From the NCBI RefSeq assembly GCF_002099425.1, contig NW_018343987.1, positions 13,579,501-13,643,500 on the forward strand: a DNA stretch of 64,000 nucleotides, read 5' to 3'. A program made the translations under genes and the position numbers. Below, in pieces: positions 1 to 12,264 of this stretch (its first letter is position 1; each line of letters begins with the position of its first letter). This stretch comes from Phascolarctos cinereus (lineage: Eukaryota > Chordata > Mammalia > Diprotodontia > Phascolarctidae). The notes beneath the pieces were generated by a model. That model was not told where the DNA came from and searched no databases. It was given only the letters and a program-made list of their open reading frames with translations.

Positions 1-299
1 AGTATATCCCTGTGGTTCTTTCCCCAATATTTTTTCTGCAATGCACCTTCCCCAGTCACACCCACTTAAGCATAAATGCTTAGTCTTTTGAGTGCAATGA
101 GAGGGGATTTTACTACAGTGGGGGAGAATCTTGGGAGAATGGACTCTCTGCAGAACAAGCAAGTTACAGGTACATGGACACCAGATTTTTACATGCATTT
201 CCAGTTGTCTTTCCTTATATATCAAAGCAGAATACTCAGTCATACCTCATCTGATCAACTGAGCAATAAAGTCCTTTCTGCTTGGACTCCAAATCTACC
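1..299. other. No feature recognised
   Basis: AT-rich intergenic sequence with a 77-codon chance open frame. I see no repeat or gene that I can name. Confidence 0.4.
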
Positions 300-455
300 A
301 CACTCATAAGATCATAGATCAAATAAGGCTCGGCAAGGGTAAGTGACTTTGCCAAGGTCACACAGGTAGTGAAAGGTAGCTAGCAGAGGTAGCATTCAAA
401 CTGAGTGCTCCAACTCTAAATCCAGCCCTCTTTCCACTGTATCACATTCTTACAT
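300..455 (-). repeat. MIR SINE fragment
   Basis: The reversed MIR core is visible: AAGTGACTTTGCCAAGGTCA, then CACACAGGTAGT, an ATTCAAACTGAG box and CTTTCCACTGTATCAC. Confidence 0.8.
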
Positions 456-894
456 AAATCAGGAGAGACTTCTAAACTCTAGTTCTACAGTTTCCCTGGA
501 TTACTTAATTTCCTTGCACTGACCACACCCTTCCCTGGGTAGTTAACTCCCTTGAGCTTTGATTTCTTTTAAAGCTTTTTCAAATTGACTATTTTAAAAT
601 GGCCTTCAGTGAGAAGCAATGAAATTCTAATCTGATCTTACCTGGCTACTACACTATGAACTGTCCCATCACTTTGCCCCAGGGTGGTTTCAAAATCTTT
701 ACTTTCTCTAAAACCCAGAGTTCTGTAAAAGTTTGCTCTCACATCGTCATCTGGGCTTTCCATTTTCCTAGCCTGGATCTAGACAATTCTAGACATTCCA
801 TTTACTGATGTATTGTTTCTCATGCAAATATTGACATATCTACAATCTAATATTATTTATAGTATGCTGGCCTCCCCTAAAGTCTTACTCCAAT
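456..894. other. No feature recognised
   Basis: Intergenic sequence with no repeat or exon I can name. Confidence 0.4.
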
Positions 895-1080
895 GCCTTC
901 ATTCATCAATCAACAAGCATTTATTAAATGTCTACTCCAGGAATTGTGTTAAGTGTTAGGGATTTAAAGAAAAGCCATAACATAGAAGTATTCCCTGCCC
1001 TTAGGGAACTTATGCACTAATGGAACACTAATGGAAGAGCCAGAATGTAAATAAGAAGGTATATACAAGATACATGTAGC
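895..1080 (-). repeat. L2 LINE 3' end
   Basis: The reverse complement of the L2 3' terminus is seen: ATCAACAAGCATTTATTAAA, a decayed GTGTTAAGTGTTAGGG, and CCCTGCCCTTAGGGAACTTA. Confidence 0.75.
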
Positions 1081-1985
1081 CCAGGCATGGTACTGACCCT
1101 CAACTCTCTGGAGGTCCTCTCTCTTCCTAGACTGATATTGGTTTGCTTATCCTACTTATATTCACTTCAAACAGAATAGTTACCTAGAGAGGTAAGCATG
1201 TGGCCACAGCTTAAAATTAAGGGTGTCCTCGTGTGAGGGAGTTACATACTTACCTCTCACCAATGTAGCTCTTGAGCCCCCACCCTGTGTTCCCATTTAA
1301 ACAAAATCAGTTACAATAACACCTTTTATTCTTAGGCATGAAATGTTTATTAAACAAAAGGGCAAAAGCAGCAATAATTGTGTCTTTTACTTGACAGAAG
1401 TAAAAAGTAGAAATAATAAAAATATTACACTTCACCCATAAACCTGGGGCATATTCTTCCACCAATGCACATAGTGTCCATAGGGGAGAATGGGCACACA
1501 ATTACCAAATCTAACAGGGAAGCACATGAGTAGGGAAACCCGTACATCTGGGGCCACTTACAACTCAGAATAGCAGACTTTGATTTCCTTGGTCTCTTTA
1601 AAGAAGTCTGCGCTATATCACCTGCTGGGCAAAACTGCCTTTCTGCACTCTGCTCCCTTTCTAATCTTAACAGCTCTTCCTTCTCCTGCTATTCTCAGGC
1701 TGTTGGAGCAGAGTCAAGCTCTTAGCACACAGCCACCTTTGGGAGGGCTCTGAGAAAGTGTTATTAACGTATTAACATAACTCAAAACAGCTACAAAGCC
1801 TGACTTTCTCTTTCTTCCTCCTTTCTTAAGCTATAGAAGGCAGTAAAGGTCAACACAGGCACCCCTGAGAGGTTTCTCTCTTCTCTGGATGTAGATGGTG
1901 CTAGAGGTCAATAAGTCCTGAGAGCTTTCCACCTAGCAACAAGAATCATCTCTCCTCCAAATCAGATTCTTACATCTGTTGAGTA
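1081..1985. other. No feature recognised
   Basis: Unassigned intergenic sequence. A 64-codon reverse open frame at 1,307-1,501 shows no recognisable domain. Confidence 0.4.
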
Positions 1986-1989
1986 TATT

Positions 1990-2285
1990 TCTGGGTAGTA
2001 GCTATGTGACACAATGAATACCTTGCTGGGCCTGGAGTCAGGAAGACCTGAGTTCAAGTCTAGTCTCAGATACTTACTAGCTAAAGCACCCTGGTCAAGT
2101 CACTTAACCCTTGTTTGCCTCAACTTCCTTACCTGTAAAATAAGGATAATAATAGCACCTACTTTTCAGAGGTATTGTGAGGATCAAATAAGATAAAAAT
2201 TGTAAAGTGATTAGCACAGTGCCTGGCACACAGTAAGCACTTTATAAATCTTAGCTATTATTATTATCATCATCATTTTTATTAT
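1990..2285 (+). repeat. THER1/MIR SINE, near full length
   Basis: The order is GGGCCTGGAGTCAGGAAGAC, TGAGTTCAAGTC, AAGTCACTTAACCC, GTAAAATAAGGATAATAATA, then GGATCAAATAAGAT and CAGTGCCTGGCACACAGTAA. It ends in an ATT-rich tail. This is the full order of a CORE-SINE. Confidence 0.85.
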
Positions 2286-2289
2286 CTGA

Positions 2290-3050
2290 CTTAAATTGGT
2301 CTTTCTCTAGAGACAATCAGCTACTAGCAAAGCAGTGCCTCTCTATCAAACAACAGGGCACTCAGCAAAACAGCTGTAGGGTCTATTAGCTCAGATCCTG
2401 GCAGTTTCTGTATTCTGTGTCTTCTAGGCCCTGCTCTTGATCTTAGCTTCTTTTATTGCTTCTATGTTAATCTGGTCATCGCCTATATTATTCTTTGGCT
2501 TCAAATGATGCAAATCAATGCCTCATAAGCAATGAGCCATCTGTAACATGACATGAAACTCAAAAAAAACCCACCTGATAGGTATAACTTCATCAATCCT
2601 TACATAATCTTCTCATGGTCCGCCAACAGTTAGAATTATTTTCTCAGCTAGATCCTTTAAAACTCTGAAAAGAGCTATGTGTGAATAACCTGATTACCAC
2701 ATGCATCACAACCATCTTAACTCAGTCATTGCTCTGCTTTCAAACAACTACATTCATTTGAGGGGGCAGTTTCCTCTTAGGTCCTCAGACTAGTTTGTGT
2801 TTCTCCTTAAACATTTTATGTGAGGGATTGTCTTTCTTCTCAAACTGATTTTGTCTGTGACCCTTAGACAAATGTTATTTTTCTACTCCCTTTCAGCAAC
2901 CAAATTGTCCACATACAAAGCAATAGTGCCTTACATAAATATATACTTACATAGTAGAAGGAAGCTAACCTTATGATGTGGAGTAACCCTGGGTTCTTGA
3001 AGGTTATGTCAGCAAAGTACAAATTCTGGAGGTTCCTAGGGAGCTGTAAA
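2290..3050. other. No feature recognised
   Basis: Unassigned intergenic sequence. Confidence 0.4.
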
Positions 3051-3052
3051 CC

Positions 3053-3272
3053 TAGGCTGACCCTTTTTTTGTGCCATGGACCCCACTGGGAATCAAATGA
3101 ATCCCATGGACCCTTTTTCAGAATAATATTTTAAATGCATAAAATACAATACATGGAATTACAAAGGAAAGCAACTGTATTAAAGCAAAGATGTAAAAGA
3201 TGTAATTTTTCCTGACCAAGTTCACAAACCTCTTAGGACCTGTAAATGAAACCTAGGTTAAGAACCCTTGCT
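3053..3272 (+). mobile_element. hAT-type non-autonomous DNA transposon
   Basis: It starts near GACCCTTTTTTTGTGCCATG and ends GGTTAAGAACCCTTGCTG, which suggests degraded terminal inverted repeats. The AT-rich middle (AAATGCATAAAATACAATAC) recurs reversed at 32,093-32,295. Exact family not assigned. Confidence 0.65.
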
Positions 3273-3274
3273 GA

Positions 3275-3985
3275 AAAGGCTATGAGGATAGGTTCCATAG
3301 CAGGCTACTTCTGGTGCTTCAGCTCCAAAATGGCCAATTTCAGAGAGGTTCATTACCAGATTGGCTTCCACAGCAACTCTGAAAAGCTAACTACCAAACA
3401 GCAGAGTTTGGCACCTATGTCAATGGATCTCCACCACTTAAGGTCCAGATCCTTGAAGACTGGAGTAAGAACTAAGTACTCTGTCTGGCTTCATCTAAGT
3501 GGGGGGTGGGGAGTTCATTACCATGCCCAGGCAATTTGAATCAAGCAGGGTTGACTTTTTGTTACACTTAGCTGCTCTTGTGATAGGACATCAGATCAGG
3601 TTTGATCAGCATTAGAGATGCTTCCTCTGACAGTTGACTAGACCTAGAATAGTTGGCAAATCTACTTAGAAAAGCAAACATTGACACAGTTATACTAACC
3701 CAGTAGGCTTCAATAGCCCTTCTGGATAAATATCTGCTGATTGATTTGTCAGAAAAATTTTAATTGGCCACATCTTCATTCCTAGCTCTGTTTTCCACAA
3801 AATGCCACCCCTGTGTTCTGAAAACATCAAGTAATTTATCTTCTTAGCATTCCCAATTGGTGAATAAATGGCAAGGGCACAGGGAGTTGACACAATTTGG
3901 TTTGGGTCACATAGGATAAATCAAGGAGAAAAGAGGAGGAACTTTTAAGTCCTAAGTTCTTGTCCTCAGTTCCAATTATATAATA
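3275..3985. other. No feature recognised
   Basis: Unassigned intergenic sequence. A 97-codon chance frame overlaps its first part. Confidence 0.4.
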
Positions 3986-3987
3986 AT

Positions 3988-4275
3988 TCACAGTGGAAAG
4001 TGCACTGTTCATGAGTCAGAGGACCTGGGTTCCAATCCTTCCTCTGATGCTCACTACCTACATGACCACTTCACTTCCCTGGGCCTCAGTTTCCTCTTCT
4101 TTAAAATGAGAGGGTTGGACTACATCAGGGATGGGGAACCTGTGGCCACATGTGGCCCTCCAGGTCCTCAAGTCAGGCCCAGCCAGTCAAAGGCCAGGGT
4201 CCCCACCCCTGGACTGGATGGCCTCTGGAGGCCCTTCCAGCTCAAAAACTGGTCCTATGATCCAATGGTTAAGAT
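3988..4275 (+). repeat. MIR-type CORE-SINE with L2-like tail, split by a MITE
   Basis: The core GACCTGGGTTCCAATCCTTC and GGGCCTCAGTTTCCTCTTCT leads into GAGAGGGTTGGAC. After an 86-bp insertion the tail resumes with GATGGCCTCTGGAGGCCCTT and CCAGCTC. Confidence 0.8.
4126..4211. mobile_element. 86-bp hAT MITE inserted in a SINE
   Basis: The ends are CAGGGATGGGGAACC and GGGTCCCCACCCCTG, imperfect inverted repeats. They are flanked by GACTACAT (4,118-4,125) and GACTGGAT (4,212-4,219), an 8-bp target duplication of hAT size with two mismatches. Confidence 0.8.
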
Positions 4276-4279
4276 GAAT

Positions 4280-4960
4280 ATGGTCCTTTTCCTCTTCCTC
4301 ATCTTCAGCCACAATTTTGGGTAGTAGGAGAGACCCAGAAAGTCCAAGTGCCTTAAGGAAAATTTGGGTATGAAAATGGAGGATTGGTCTAATGAAGAGG
4401 CAGAGCAGAGAAAGATTGCTTCACTAGAAGGTAAATCTAGGACACCTTCCCCAACTTGGACTCACAGTTTGGGTCTCACAGGGTGTGGCTAGCTCAAGTT
4501 CAAGGTATCATGGGGGGCCATATTCCCAAAACTATAGCTTATCTTAGTTTACCTTTAATTGTTAGCCGGCAGAAACAATTTATTCAAAGCCAAAGTATTT
4601 ATAGAAATAACACAGCATGAACAACAGCAGCAAAACTTTCCCACAAACAGGCATAACCTTAATGGAAAGAGTTAGGCACGCATGTAGAATACACTAATAA
4701 AAGGGACAAGTAAAACATATCTTGCCATGGCAATCCCTACACCCATGGTACCAGACGGCAATGTCAAATCTTTTTTTCATAGTGTTCTCAAGCTGTTCCC
4801 TTTGGGCCCACCTTGGCCGTGTAGCTCAGCCGGACCCACTATTTGCAGCTCAACTTCAGACTACAAGGAAGAATGTCTCTAGATTCTACAGCTCTGCGCA
4901 TATTCTTTACTGGGCACAACATCTTCCACTGAATGAGCTGTCCCACTGCAATGAGCATTG
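4280..4960. other. No feature recognised
   Basis: Unassigned intergenic sequence. Confidence 0.4.
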
Positions 4961-4964
4961 CCAG

Positions 4965-5300
4965 TGGGGGCTGTTGTTGTTTGTCCTTCATTCTGGAAGA
5001 GGACCATGACATCAGGGAGGTGATGCAAATGAATTGGATTTAAGAGAGGAGGGCTGTGCAAAGTCACCAGCCTCACTGTCTCCTCCAGAGCCACCTGGGT
5101 CCAGTGGCCAAATATGGATCAGGAAGACTGGAGATGGCCCAGGATGCAGTGGGGGACCTTGGCCTTTCCAAGCTAAGGTCTTTCCCAGGTCTGTTTGGCT
5201 GAGGCAATGCCCATTCAGTGATTAAACCTAGGTAAGAAATGAGACAGAGAATGGCCTCTTTTTACCCAGTCAAAAAAAAAAATCAATCTGGGTGGGGAAG
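4965..5300 (+). repeat. Marsupial interspersed repeat, family not assigned
   Basis: The stretch GTCCTTCATTCTGGAAGAGG, ACCATGACATCAGG and AGTCACCAGCCTCACTGTCT is a dispersed repeat I recall from marsupial DNA. A lysine-like A-run follows at about 5,270. The name is uncertain. Confidence 0.5.
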
Positions 5301-5309
5301 ACCCTCAAG

Positions 5310-7445
5310 GTAAATTGCTATTTACATTCACTCTAAGCCAATCAGGGCCCAAAGGATAACCAAGTGGGGCTTGGCCAGAGAACTATTGTGGCAGAAGAAG
5401 GAAGAAGGCAGATGTTCTCTGTCCCCAACAGGAAAAGAACAATTCCTTTTCAAGAGCTAGGCTCTTCCTCCATAGTTCCTCTCAACTGCCAGAGATTACA
5501 CCACTCAGACTTTCCTCAGACTTATTCTTTAGAGAGTGTTGTCTTGCTCTTTAAAGGCCACTATCCTTTACTTTACTAGCTAAATACCTAGTGCACACCA
5601 AATTTATGAAGAGCTTTTTCACATCTCTTAAAGGGGTTGCAAAGTGTCAATACTTTTTATACTAAGACCTTAACACTTATCTGTATTATCTGATCTTTAT
5701 ATTTTGTAATTTTATCAGATAGACTAGGGGGAATCAATTGATCAGGGGTCTCTAATTAATCATCTTATTACACATTCTTTTAACTCAGCATCTCCAGAGA
5801 AGCTGGGATACGTGGAATTTACCATAATATGATTTAGCTTTTTTGGAAAGGTTAACCTTGGCAGGAAGGAGTCCTTCCTTTAAGACTATGTGAATGTTTG
5901 TAAGTCACAGTAAAGCTGAGAGTAGACAGGTCTGAATTGCATTAATGGGCTCTAACTGGGATGAGTTTCAAGCAGCACATGCATACTGGATATACCTTTT
6001 ATGAGTAAATGAACACACAGAAGCTTCCTTTTATGCAGAGGTTTAACTGAGATGAAGACTGCCATTTTCTTTTTTCCCATGCATTGTAATAATCTATGGC
6101 TTTAAGTCACTCTATTTGGGACCTGCTTTCTCTGACTTTTCTGTATGTTTTTTCAAATACCTATCTGTTACTAAGAAGGCCATTGTTTATAACTGTAATT
6201 CAGGCACATTACAACATTCATCAATTGTATGTAACAATAGGCCTGTGATCTTATCCATTATTCTTCCTTATTGGCAGACAAATGCTGCTAGAAGATGTGA
6301 GTAATTTTGTAGAAGAGACTAGTTTCAAGGACGTTTATATCCAGGAATCTTTTGATCTCCTTTGGTACTTCCCTCTGCCTGTCATCAGATGGTTCAAGGC
6401 CTTTCATTTCATAAGTTTTCTGGTCTTTCTAGAAGACTTGGTTTTGCTAATATATTTTGATATTTCCTTTTTTTTAAAAAATGAGAGCTGTCCTTCTGGA
6501 TTTTATCCTTTAAAACATCCTACTCTAGAAGAGCAAGTTGTCATTTCCCTTCCCTTCCTACTTATTTGTCTCCTTACCTCTGAGGGACCCAAAATACCAC
6601 TCTCTTCTTGAACCCTTTAGGATAGAGGGCTAAAACAGTGAAGCCTATCGGAATCTTCCACATATACCAGTAGATCAAGTCACACCAGTAGTTTCTATTT
6701 TCAAGAAGCTGAGCACGAAGGTCTTTAAATAATACCACTTGGGCAAGAAAGCAAAGAACTTATCTGAAATTTGAATTTGCCATCCTTTGCCTAGAAGTAA
6801 AAGTCAGTGCTAAGCTGGAATGCTTTTATTGTATTCACAAGTTGGCCCTATGCCCCCCACTCTTTCTTATGAATCCTTTGCACTATTTCCCATGAATTAC
6901 ACGTGAGATAAAGCACCTTCTCCATTGGCCAATGTCTTTGGCTAGAGCAGGGGGAAAGGGTTTATTATGCAAACATAATAAACATAATAAGCAAGTGTTT
7001 ATTATGCAAACAGCAACTGAGTTATGTGTCCTTTAAGACTACTAAATAGTTTTTAATTACTGCTATATCAGTAAATCCCATAAATATGCAAATGCAATTA
7101 GTTCGCAAAATAGGCCTTAAATATCTTCATTCCTTTCCAACAAAGTTCTTTGAAGTTAATCGCTAGCAGTCTTTGTTCCCTCTCCAGCTAAAATTGACAG
7201 GAATTATGACAGATGCACAAATTCAGGGGAACCAGATTTTTCCAGCACATCTGGTCAGGCAGTGCAAAATGAAGAGAGAGGAATAAATGGCAACCCCTCC
7301 AATGCCAGCCTTTACCTGGGCAGTAGGTTCTGAATTGACTTTTCCTCACTGGCACTGTCTGTCCCTTCAATTTCAAAGTCATACTATATTTACTTTTTGG
7401 GGGGCTTAAAATCAAATTTTCAAGTATTCTGTGCATGTTCTGCTC
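5310..7445. other. No feature recognised
   Basis: Over 2 kb of AT-rich sequence holds short open frames of up to 109 codons (6,282-6,611) but no domain, SINE core or LINE motif that I can name. A short local duplication around AATAAACATAATAAG lies near 6,970-7,010. Confidence 0.4.
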
Positions 7446-7454
7446 CCTGTAAAA

Positions 7455-7650
7455 CAGTAGAAATTATAGGATTTTGAATAGAAAGGGCCTTCAAAATCAT
7501 CTAATCCAGCCCAAATGAGGCCCAAAAGGTTAAGCGATTTGTCCAAGGTCACAGAGTTAACTAACTGTGCAGAGTAAGTACGTATCAGAGTCAGATCTTA
7601 AATTTAGGTCCTTGGATTCCAAAGACACTTCACTAAACCACCCTGTCTCA
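7455..7650 (-). repeat. MIR SINE
   Basis: Reversed MIR: ATCATCTAATCCAGCCCAAA, TTGTCCAAGGTCACAGAG and a decayed end CACTTCACTAAACCACCCTG. Confidence 0.75.
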
Positions 7651-7659
7651 GCTCTGACC

Positions 7660-8635
7660 CTTTAATGGTCTGTTGGCATGGCTTTCTGGTCAGCCTCTTC
7701 TTTCCATCCATCACCTCCCACCTAATTTTAGACTCAACTTTTACTCAGCATGGGAGTAAAAGAATATTGAGTTAGGGTATTTTTGTAAACTAAACTTATG
7801 GTTTCCATGTGGATATTTATGTGTATATATGTCACATATACATGCTATGTAAAATACAGTTTCATCCTCTGGTCTTTGTAATCTAAATTTGAAAATATTA
7901 TCAAAAGGAAGGAAAGCACTTCTACCAATCCAAGAGGTATAAACCCAGAAACTTTCTACTAACTGTAATTTGGTCCTTCCTTGTTCACAGATACATTCAA
8001 TCTTCTACATCTTTTACAGACCGGGAGAATGAGATGTGGCCTGCTAGCCTGAGCAAGTATTCCTGATGTCAATTTGTCTTCACTGTCAATTCTCATTATG
8101 TCATCTAGGGACAATCAGCTGATCTTTTAATTCCTTAGTTTGCTTGACTGGAAATTGGGATACAGTCAAGGGTATGCTGTTAGAGTTTAACAACCAGATT
8201 GGGAGGGGGAGGGAGATAAATGACACACTTTTAAGTTTAATCCACACTATTTACATTTTGTCCTTCACTTCCTTAAATCTAGACAATCAATAAAACAATA
8301 AATCAAGTCCTGATTGGTAGTGTTGGCTGATTTCTCAGGTGTAAATGATCATGACGAAAATCTAACAATTGGTTCTCCTGTGTCAGTTTGAGCTGGTTCC
8401 AGTATACCCCTTGTATGGTCAACACCAACCTCACAGCACTGACAGTGTCCCAAAAGTCTTGGTGCAGTTTTAAGCTTTAATAGAGTAAAACTGAACTAAG
8501 CCTTTTGAGAAATCCTGTATTTCCACAAATTAGTGATGTAAAATGTTGAGGGAAAAAGAGTAGAAAGGGGATAAACTAATATGAATGCTGTTATAAAACT
8601 CTCTTTGAATGGCCTGAACATTTATTTAGCAACTA
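7660..8635. other. No feature recognised
   Basis: Unassigned intergenic sequence with a small TA-rich patch near 7,810-7,850. Confidence 0.4.
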
Positions 8636-8639
8636 CATT

Positions 8640-8985
8640 GTTCCACTTCTGCCTTCATGCTTCCCCCTCCACCTTCACCTCAAAGAATCCCTAAGCGCCT
8701 TCAAAAGGCAGCTCCAGCACCCTCTTCTACAGGATGTTTTTCCTGAACCCATCAGCTGCTAGTGCCCTCCCAAACTACCTTGTATTCAACTCCCTTGTAT
8801 TTGTTCTTCCTATATTTATTTGTCACATGTTGTCTCCCTCAATAGACTCTAAGCTCCCTATGAGTAAGGTTTACTTTGTTGTTGTTTTATATTTGTAACC
8901 GAAGCATCTCACATGGTGCCAAGCGCATAGTAGGCACATAGTAGGAGCGAAATAAGTCCTTACTGACTGACTGATGAAATTCACA
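8640..8985 (+). repeat. L2 LINE 3' end
   Basis: The end of the L2 reading frame (CTTCAAAAGGCAGCTCCAGC) is followed by CATCAGCTGCTAGTGCCCTC and AGACTCTAAGCTCCCTATGA. It ends with a GCATAGTAGGCACATAGTAG tail. Confidence 0.8.
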
Positions 8986-8989
8986 CTGT

Positions 8990-9815
8990 TAGTGCTCAGA
9001 GATAAGACTCAGCACAGATAATAGTCTGCTTGAATATGGTGGGAGTGAGGCAAGACTTTCCTCTGAGCCCCTTGAGCCTGAAAGCAAAGGAACATGAAAA
9101 TGCAAACCTCAGTGTCAACCGAGTTTGCTGCAGATGGTTTTCTAAAACAGTCTACATAGTCAGAGCGCCACCTTGTGACACTAATGATGTCCTTTGCTTT
9201 ACACGCTCTGCTCAACCAGGAAAAAGACATTTTGTGTTCATTTAATATTGCTTACGCAATGCAAACACATGCAATATTTTCTTCTTAAAACTGGCAAAAA
9301 AAACCCCAGCAGTGAATCAAAATACTTGGTACCATACATAAACTTTTTCAAGGAAAGCACTTTTAAACAGAGTGGAGTTGGCAAGCATCTGCCAAGACAG
9401 AACTAAAGCAAAACTGGGTTAAACCTGGGCGTTCTAAAAGGTGACCAAGTGTCTGTGGGCTTTGGTAGGCTCCCTGGCTAATGACTAAGACCTACTGAAG
9501 TGTTAAATGATAACTGAGAGGGCCTGATAGTTTCGGGTTTGACTCCTTCTGGGGATATCTGTATCATTTGCATCTTAAACTCTGTGAGAGACTTTCTAAC
9601 CGCTCCCTTCCCCTTCTTTCAGCCTCTTGTCCTTCTTTAGCTTACGGCTCCTCCAGCTTTCTCCTGTGGCCGGGACTCGGTGGCTACCTTGTACTTCGGT
9701 AGTACAGTAGCTTCGAATATGTTCCATCTCACTTTTTTCATACAAGTAAGTATGTAAGGGCTTGCTAGGTTTTCTGAAAGTTTGCTAATCTTTGCTCTAG
9801 TCTGTACAATAGTGG
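8990..9815. other. No feature recognised
   Basis: Unassigned intergenic sequence. Overlapping short open frames on both strands near 9,009-9,245 show no recognisable domain. Confidence 0.4.
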
Positions 9816-9819
9816 CTAA

Positions 9820-10065
9820 AGTGTTGTTATTGTTCAGTTGTTTCAACTTTTTGTGACTCCCTTTGGGGTTTTCTTGGCAAAGATACTGGCCTGGTTTGCC
9901 ATTTCCTTCTCCAGATCATTTTACAGATAATGAACTGAGGTAAACAGGGTTAAGTGACTCACCCAGGGTCTCACAACTAGTGTCTGAGGCCAGATTTGAA
10001 CTCAGGAAGATGAGTCTTCCTGACTGCAGGCCTGACACTATCCACTGTGCCACCTAGCTTCCCAC
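9820..10065 (-). repeat. MAR1-type SINE
   Basis: Reversed order: GTTGTTATTGTTCAGTTGTT, GGGGTTTTCTTGGCAAAGAT, GGTTTGCCATTTCCTTCTCC, then the CORE region and CCACTGTGCCACCTAGCTTC. Confidence 0.9.
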
Positions 10066-10113
10066 AGTTAAAAAGAACTAGCTTTTCAATGTAGTAAGAA
10101 ATGCAATATTATA

Positions 10114-10273
10114 AGGGGCAGCTAGGTGACGCAGTTGATAGAGCACCGGCCCTGGATTCAGGAGGACCTGAGTTCAAATTCGACCTCAGACACATAACAC
10201 TTACTAGCTGTGTGACCCTGGGCAAGTCACTTAACCCCATTGCCTAGCCAAAAAAAAAAAAGAAAAGAAAAAA
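10114..10273 (+). repeat. WSINE1-like SINE with A-tail and target-site duplication
   Basis: It begins GGGGCAGCTAGGTGACGCAG, ends in an A-rich tail, and is bracketed by a perfect 17-bp duplication, AGAAATGCAATATTATA, at 10,097-10,113 and 10,274-10,290. The intact duplication marks it as one of the youngest insertions here. Confidence 0.93.
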
Positions 10274-10290
10274 AGAAATGCAATATTATA

Positions 10291-10865
10291 GAGGTAACTT
10301 GCAGATAGAGTTGGGATTCTTGGAAATCCCTAAGGATTCTTATGGCTCCTGAATACAATTAATTACCAAGATACTTAATGATCAAGTCTCTCAGAGACTA
10401 ATCATAAATAACTATAATAACTTCTTCTGTAAATGGAAGCTTTCTCTTAACATGTGGAATAATTAGGTTGCCATAAGCCTACACAGACATATAATACTTG
10501 ATTGGATGACAATGTTAAACATCCAGCAAATCAAAAAGCCAAGAAAATTGGATTGCATTGACTAAAGCTGTACTGATGCCTCAACTAGCATTCTTCTGGG
10601 ATATGCCATCAGAGCACAAGCCCAGGCAGGGGTCTAACCAGCTGCAACAGATTCATGTGTGGACTGGTTGATTGATACTTCTATTGAGGACAAGCCCAGC
10701 TAAGTGAAGAGAGGAGATTTACCAGGCTGGCCATAAGTGATAAACTTTTCAGCCCCAGCAACCCTTGAAGGCTATCTACAAAGTTACAGAGCAGTTGCAA
10801 TCTGTGTCAGTGAATAGAGTACACAGACCAACAAAATATGATGATCAAAGTATGAGTTATGAACA
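10291..10865. other. No feature recognised
   Basis: Unassigned intergenic sequence. Confidence 0.4.
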
Positions 10866-11164
10866 CTGCTGGCTGTTCAAACTATTTTAAACCTCTCCTT
10901 CTACCTTTTACACGATGTTCCCCTACCCCTAACTCCTTCAGCAAAGGATCTTGTCTCCTACTTTACTGACAAAACAGAAGCATCCCTCATGAGCTCCTTC
11001 TTTCCCCCTATTCCACACCTCAAAACCCTTTCAATCTCCCCCCTTCCCTCCTCCTCTGTTCTAGTTTTTTATGATGAGGAGGGCCTTCTTCTTGCTAAGG
11101 TTAATACCTGTACTTGTGATATTGATTCTATTCCCTTTCTTTTTCTGCAAAACTTTCCCCTTTG

Positions 11165-11510
11165 ACCAATTAATCAAACAGCAAACATTTATCAAGCATT
11201 TACTATATGTAGGCACATAGTAAATGACAGCTAAGTGTTCAATGGATACATCCCTGGGCCTAGAGTTAGGAAAACCTGAGTTCATATTCAGCCTCAGCCA
11301 CTTACTAGCTATGTGACCCTGAGGAAGTCACCTATGCCCTGATCGTCTCAGTCTATTGAAAAAGGAAATGGCAAACCATTCCAGTGTCTTTGCCAAGCAA
11401 GCCCTGGGTCATGTAGAGGGTCACGTAGAGTCAGGCATGACCAAACAACAACAACGTGTCGGGTGCTTAGGATACAAATACAAAGTATGACCAGGTCCTG
11501 TTTCTCTCTC
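11165..11510 (-). repeat. L2 3'-end fragment split by a MAR1 SINE
   Basis: AGCAAACATTTATCAAGCAT then TACTATATGTAGGCACATAG is reversed L2 end. After the SINE it resumes as GGTGCTTAGGATACAAATAC and GACCAGGTCCTG. Confidence 0.65.
11216..11452 (+). repeat. MAR1-type SINE
   Basis: Seen are ACAGCTAAGTGTTCAATGGA, a CTAGAGTTAGGAAAACCTGA core, AAAAGGAAATGGCAAACCAT and the tail CATGACCAAACAACAACAAC. Confidence 0.85.
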
Positions 11511-11511
11511 T

Positions 11512-11671
11512 CTTTTCTTTTCTTTTCTTTTGTTTTTTGAGGCAATTGGTGTTTAGTGACTTGTGGGGTCACACAGCTAGTAAGTATCATGTGCCTGAGG
11601 TCACATTTGAACTCATGTCCTCTTGACTCCAGAGCTGGTGCTCTATCCACTGCACCACCTAGCTGCCCAGG
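11512..11671 (-). repeat. WSINE1-like SINE
   Basis: A T-rich tail leads into GAGGCAATTGGTGTTTAGTG and ends GCACCACCTAGCTGCCCAGG, the reversed SINE head. Confidence 0.9.
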
Positions 11672-11964
11672 CCCTTCTCTTTTATTTCTTCTTAACTACT
11701 AGCTCCTTCCTTGCTGCCTCCAAATATGCCCAGGTCTCCATTAAAAAAAAATTCTTTATTGACTCTGCCATACTCTCAATCCATTGTCCTATGCAGATCT
11801 TTTACTTTTCGCAGTGAAACTTTCAGAAGAGGTTGTTTCTATTTGTTTCCTTCATTTCCTCGCTTTTCCTTCACTTCTAAATCCTTTACAATCTGGCTTC
11901 TGACCTCAACATTGTACTGAAATTGCTTGCTCCAGTATTACCAATGTTCTCATGAATGCTAAAT

Positions 11965-12115
11965 CCAAAGGCCTAATACAGGAATTTTGTTTTGCTTGAC
12001 TATATATTTTATAACAGGGGTTTTGTTTCTTTCTTTCTCAATGGGAGAGAAGGGGAGGTAGGAGAGAGAGGTAAGATTTTTTGTTGTTGAAAAAAAAATA
12101 ATTAAAAAAACCCCA
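11965..12115 (+). repeat. L1 3' UTR tail fragment
   Basis: GCTTGACTATATATTTTATA, CAGGGGTTTTGTTTC and an A-rich end resemble the L1 tail at 42,370-42,470. It lies inside the L2 copy. Confidence 0.55.
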
Positions 12116-12264
12116 ATATCTTTTCTTAATCTTCATACTTCTTCACCTCTCTGTGCTGTTGGCACTGTCCACCTCCTTTTCCTTTGTGTATTCTCTCACC
12201 TTTGGCTTCCATGACACACTGCTCTCTCTCAGTTTCCCTATTAAATTATTTCTCAGTCTCTACC

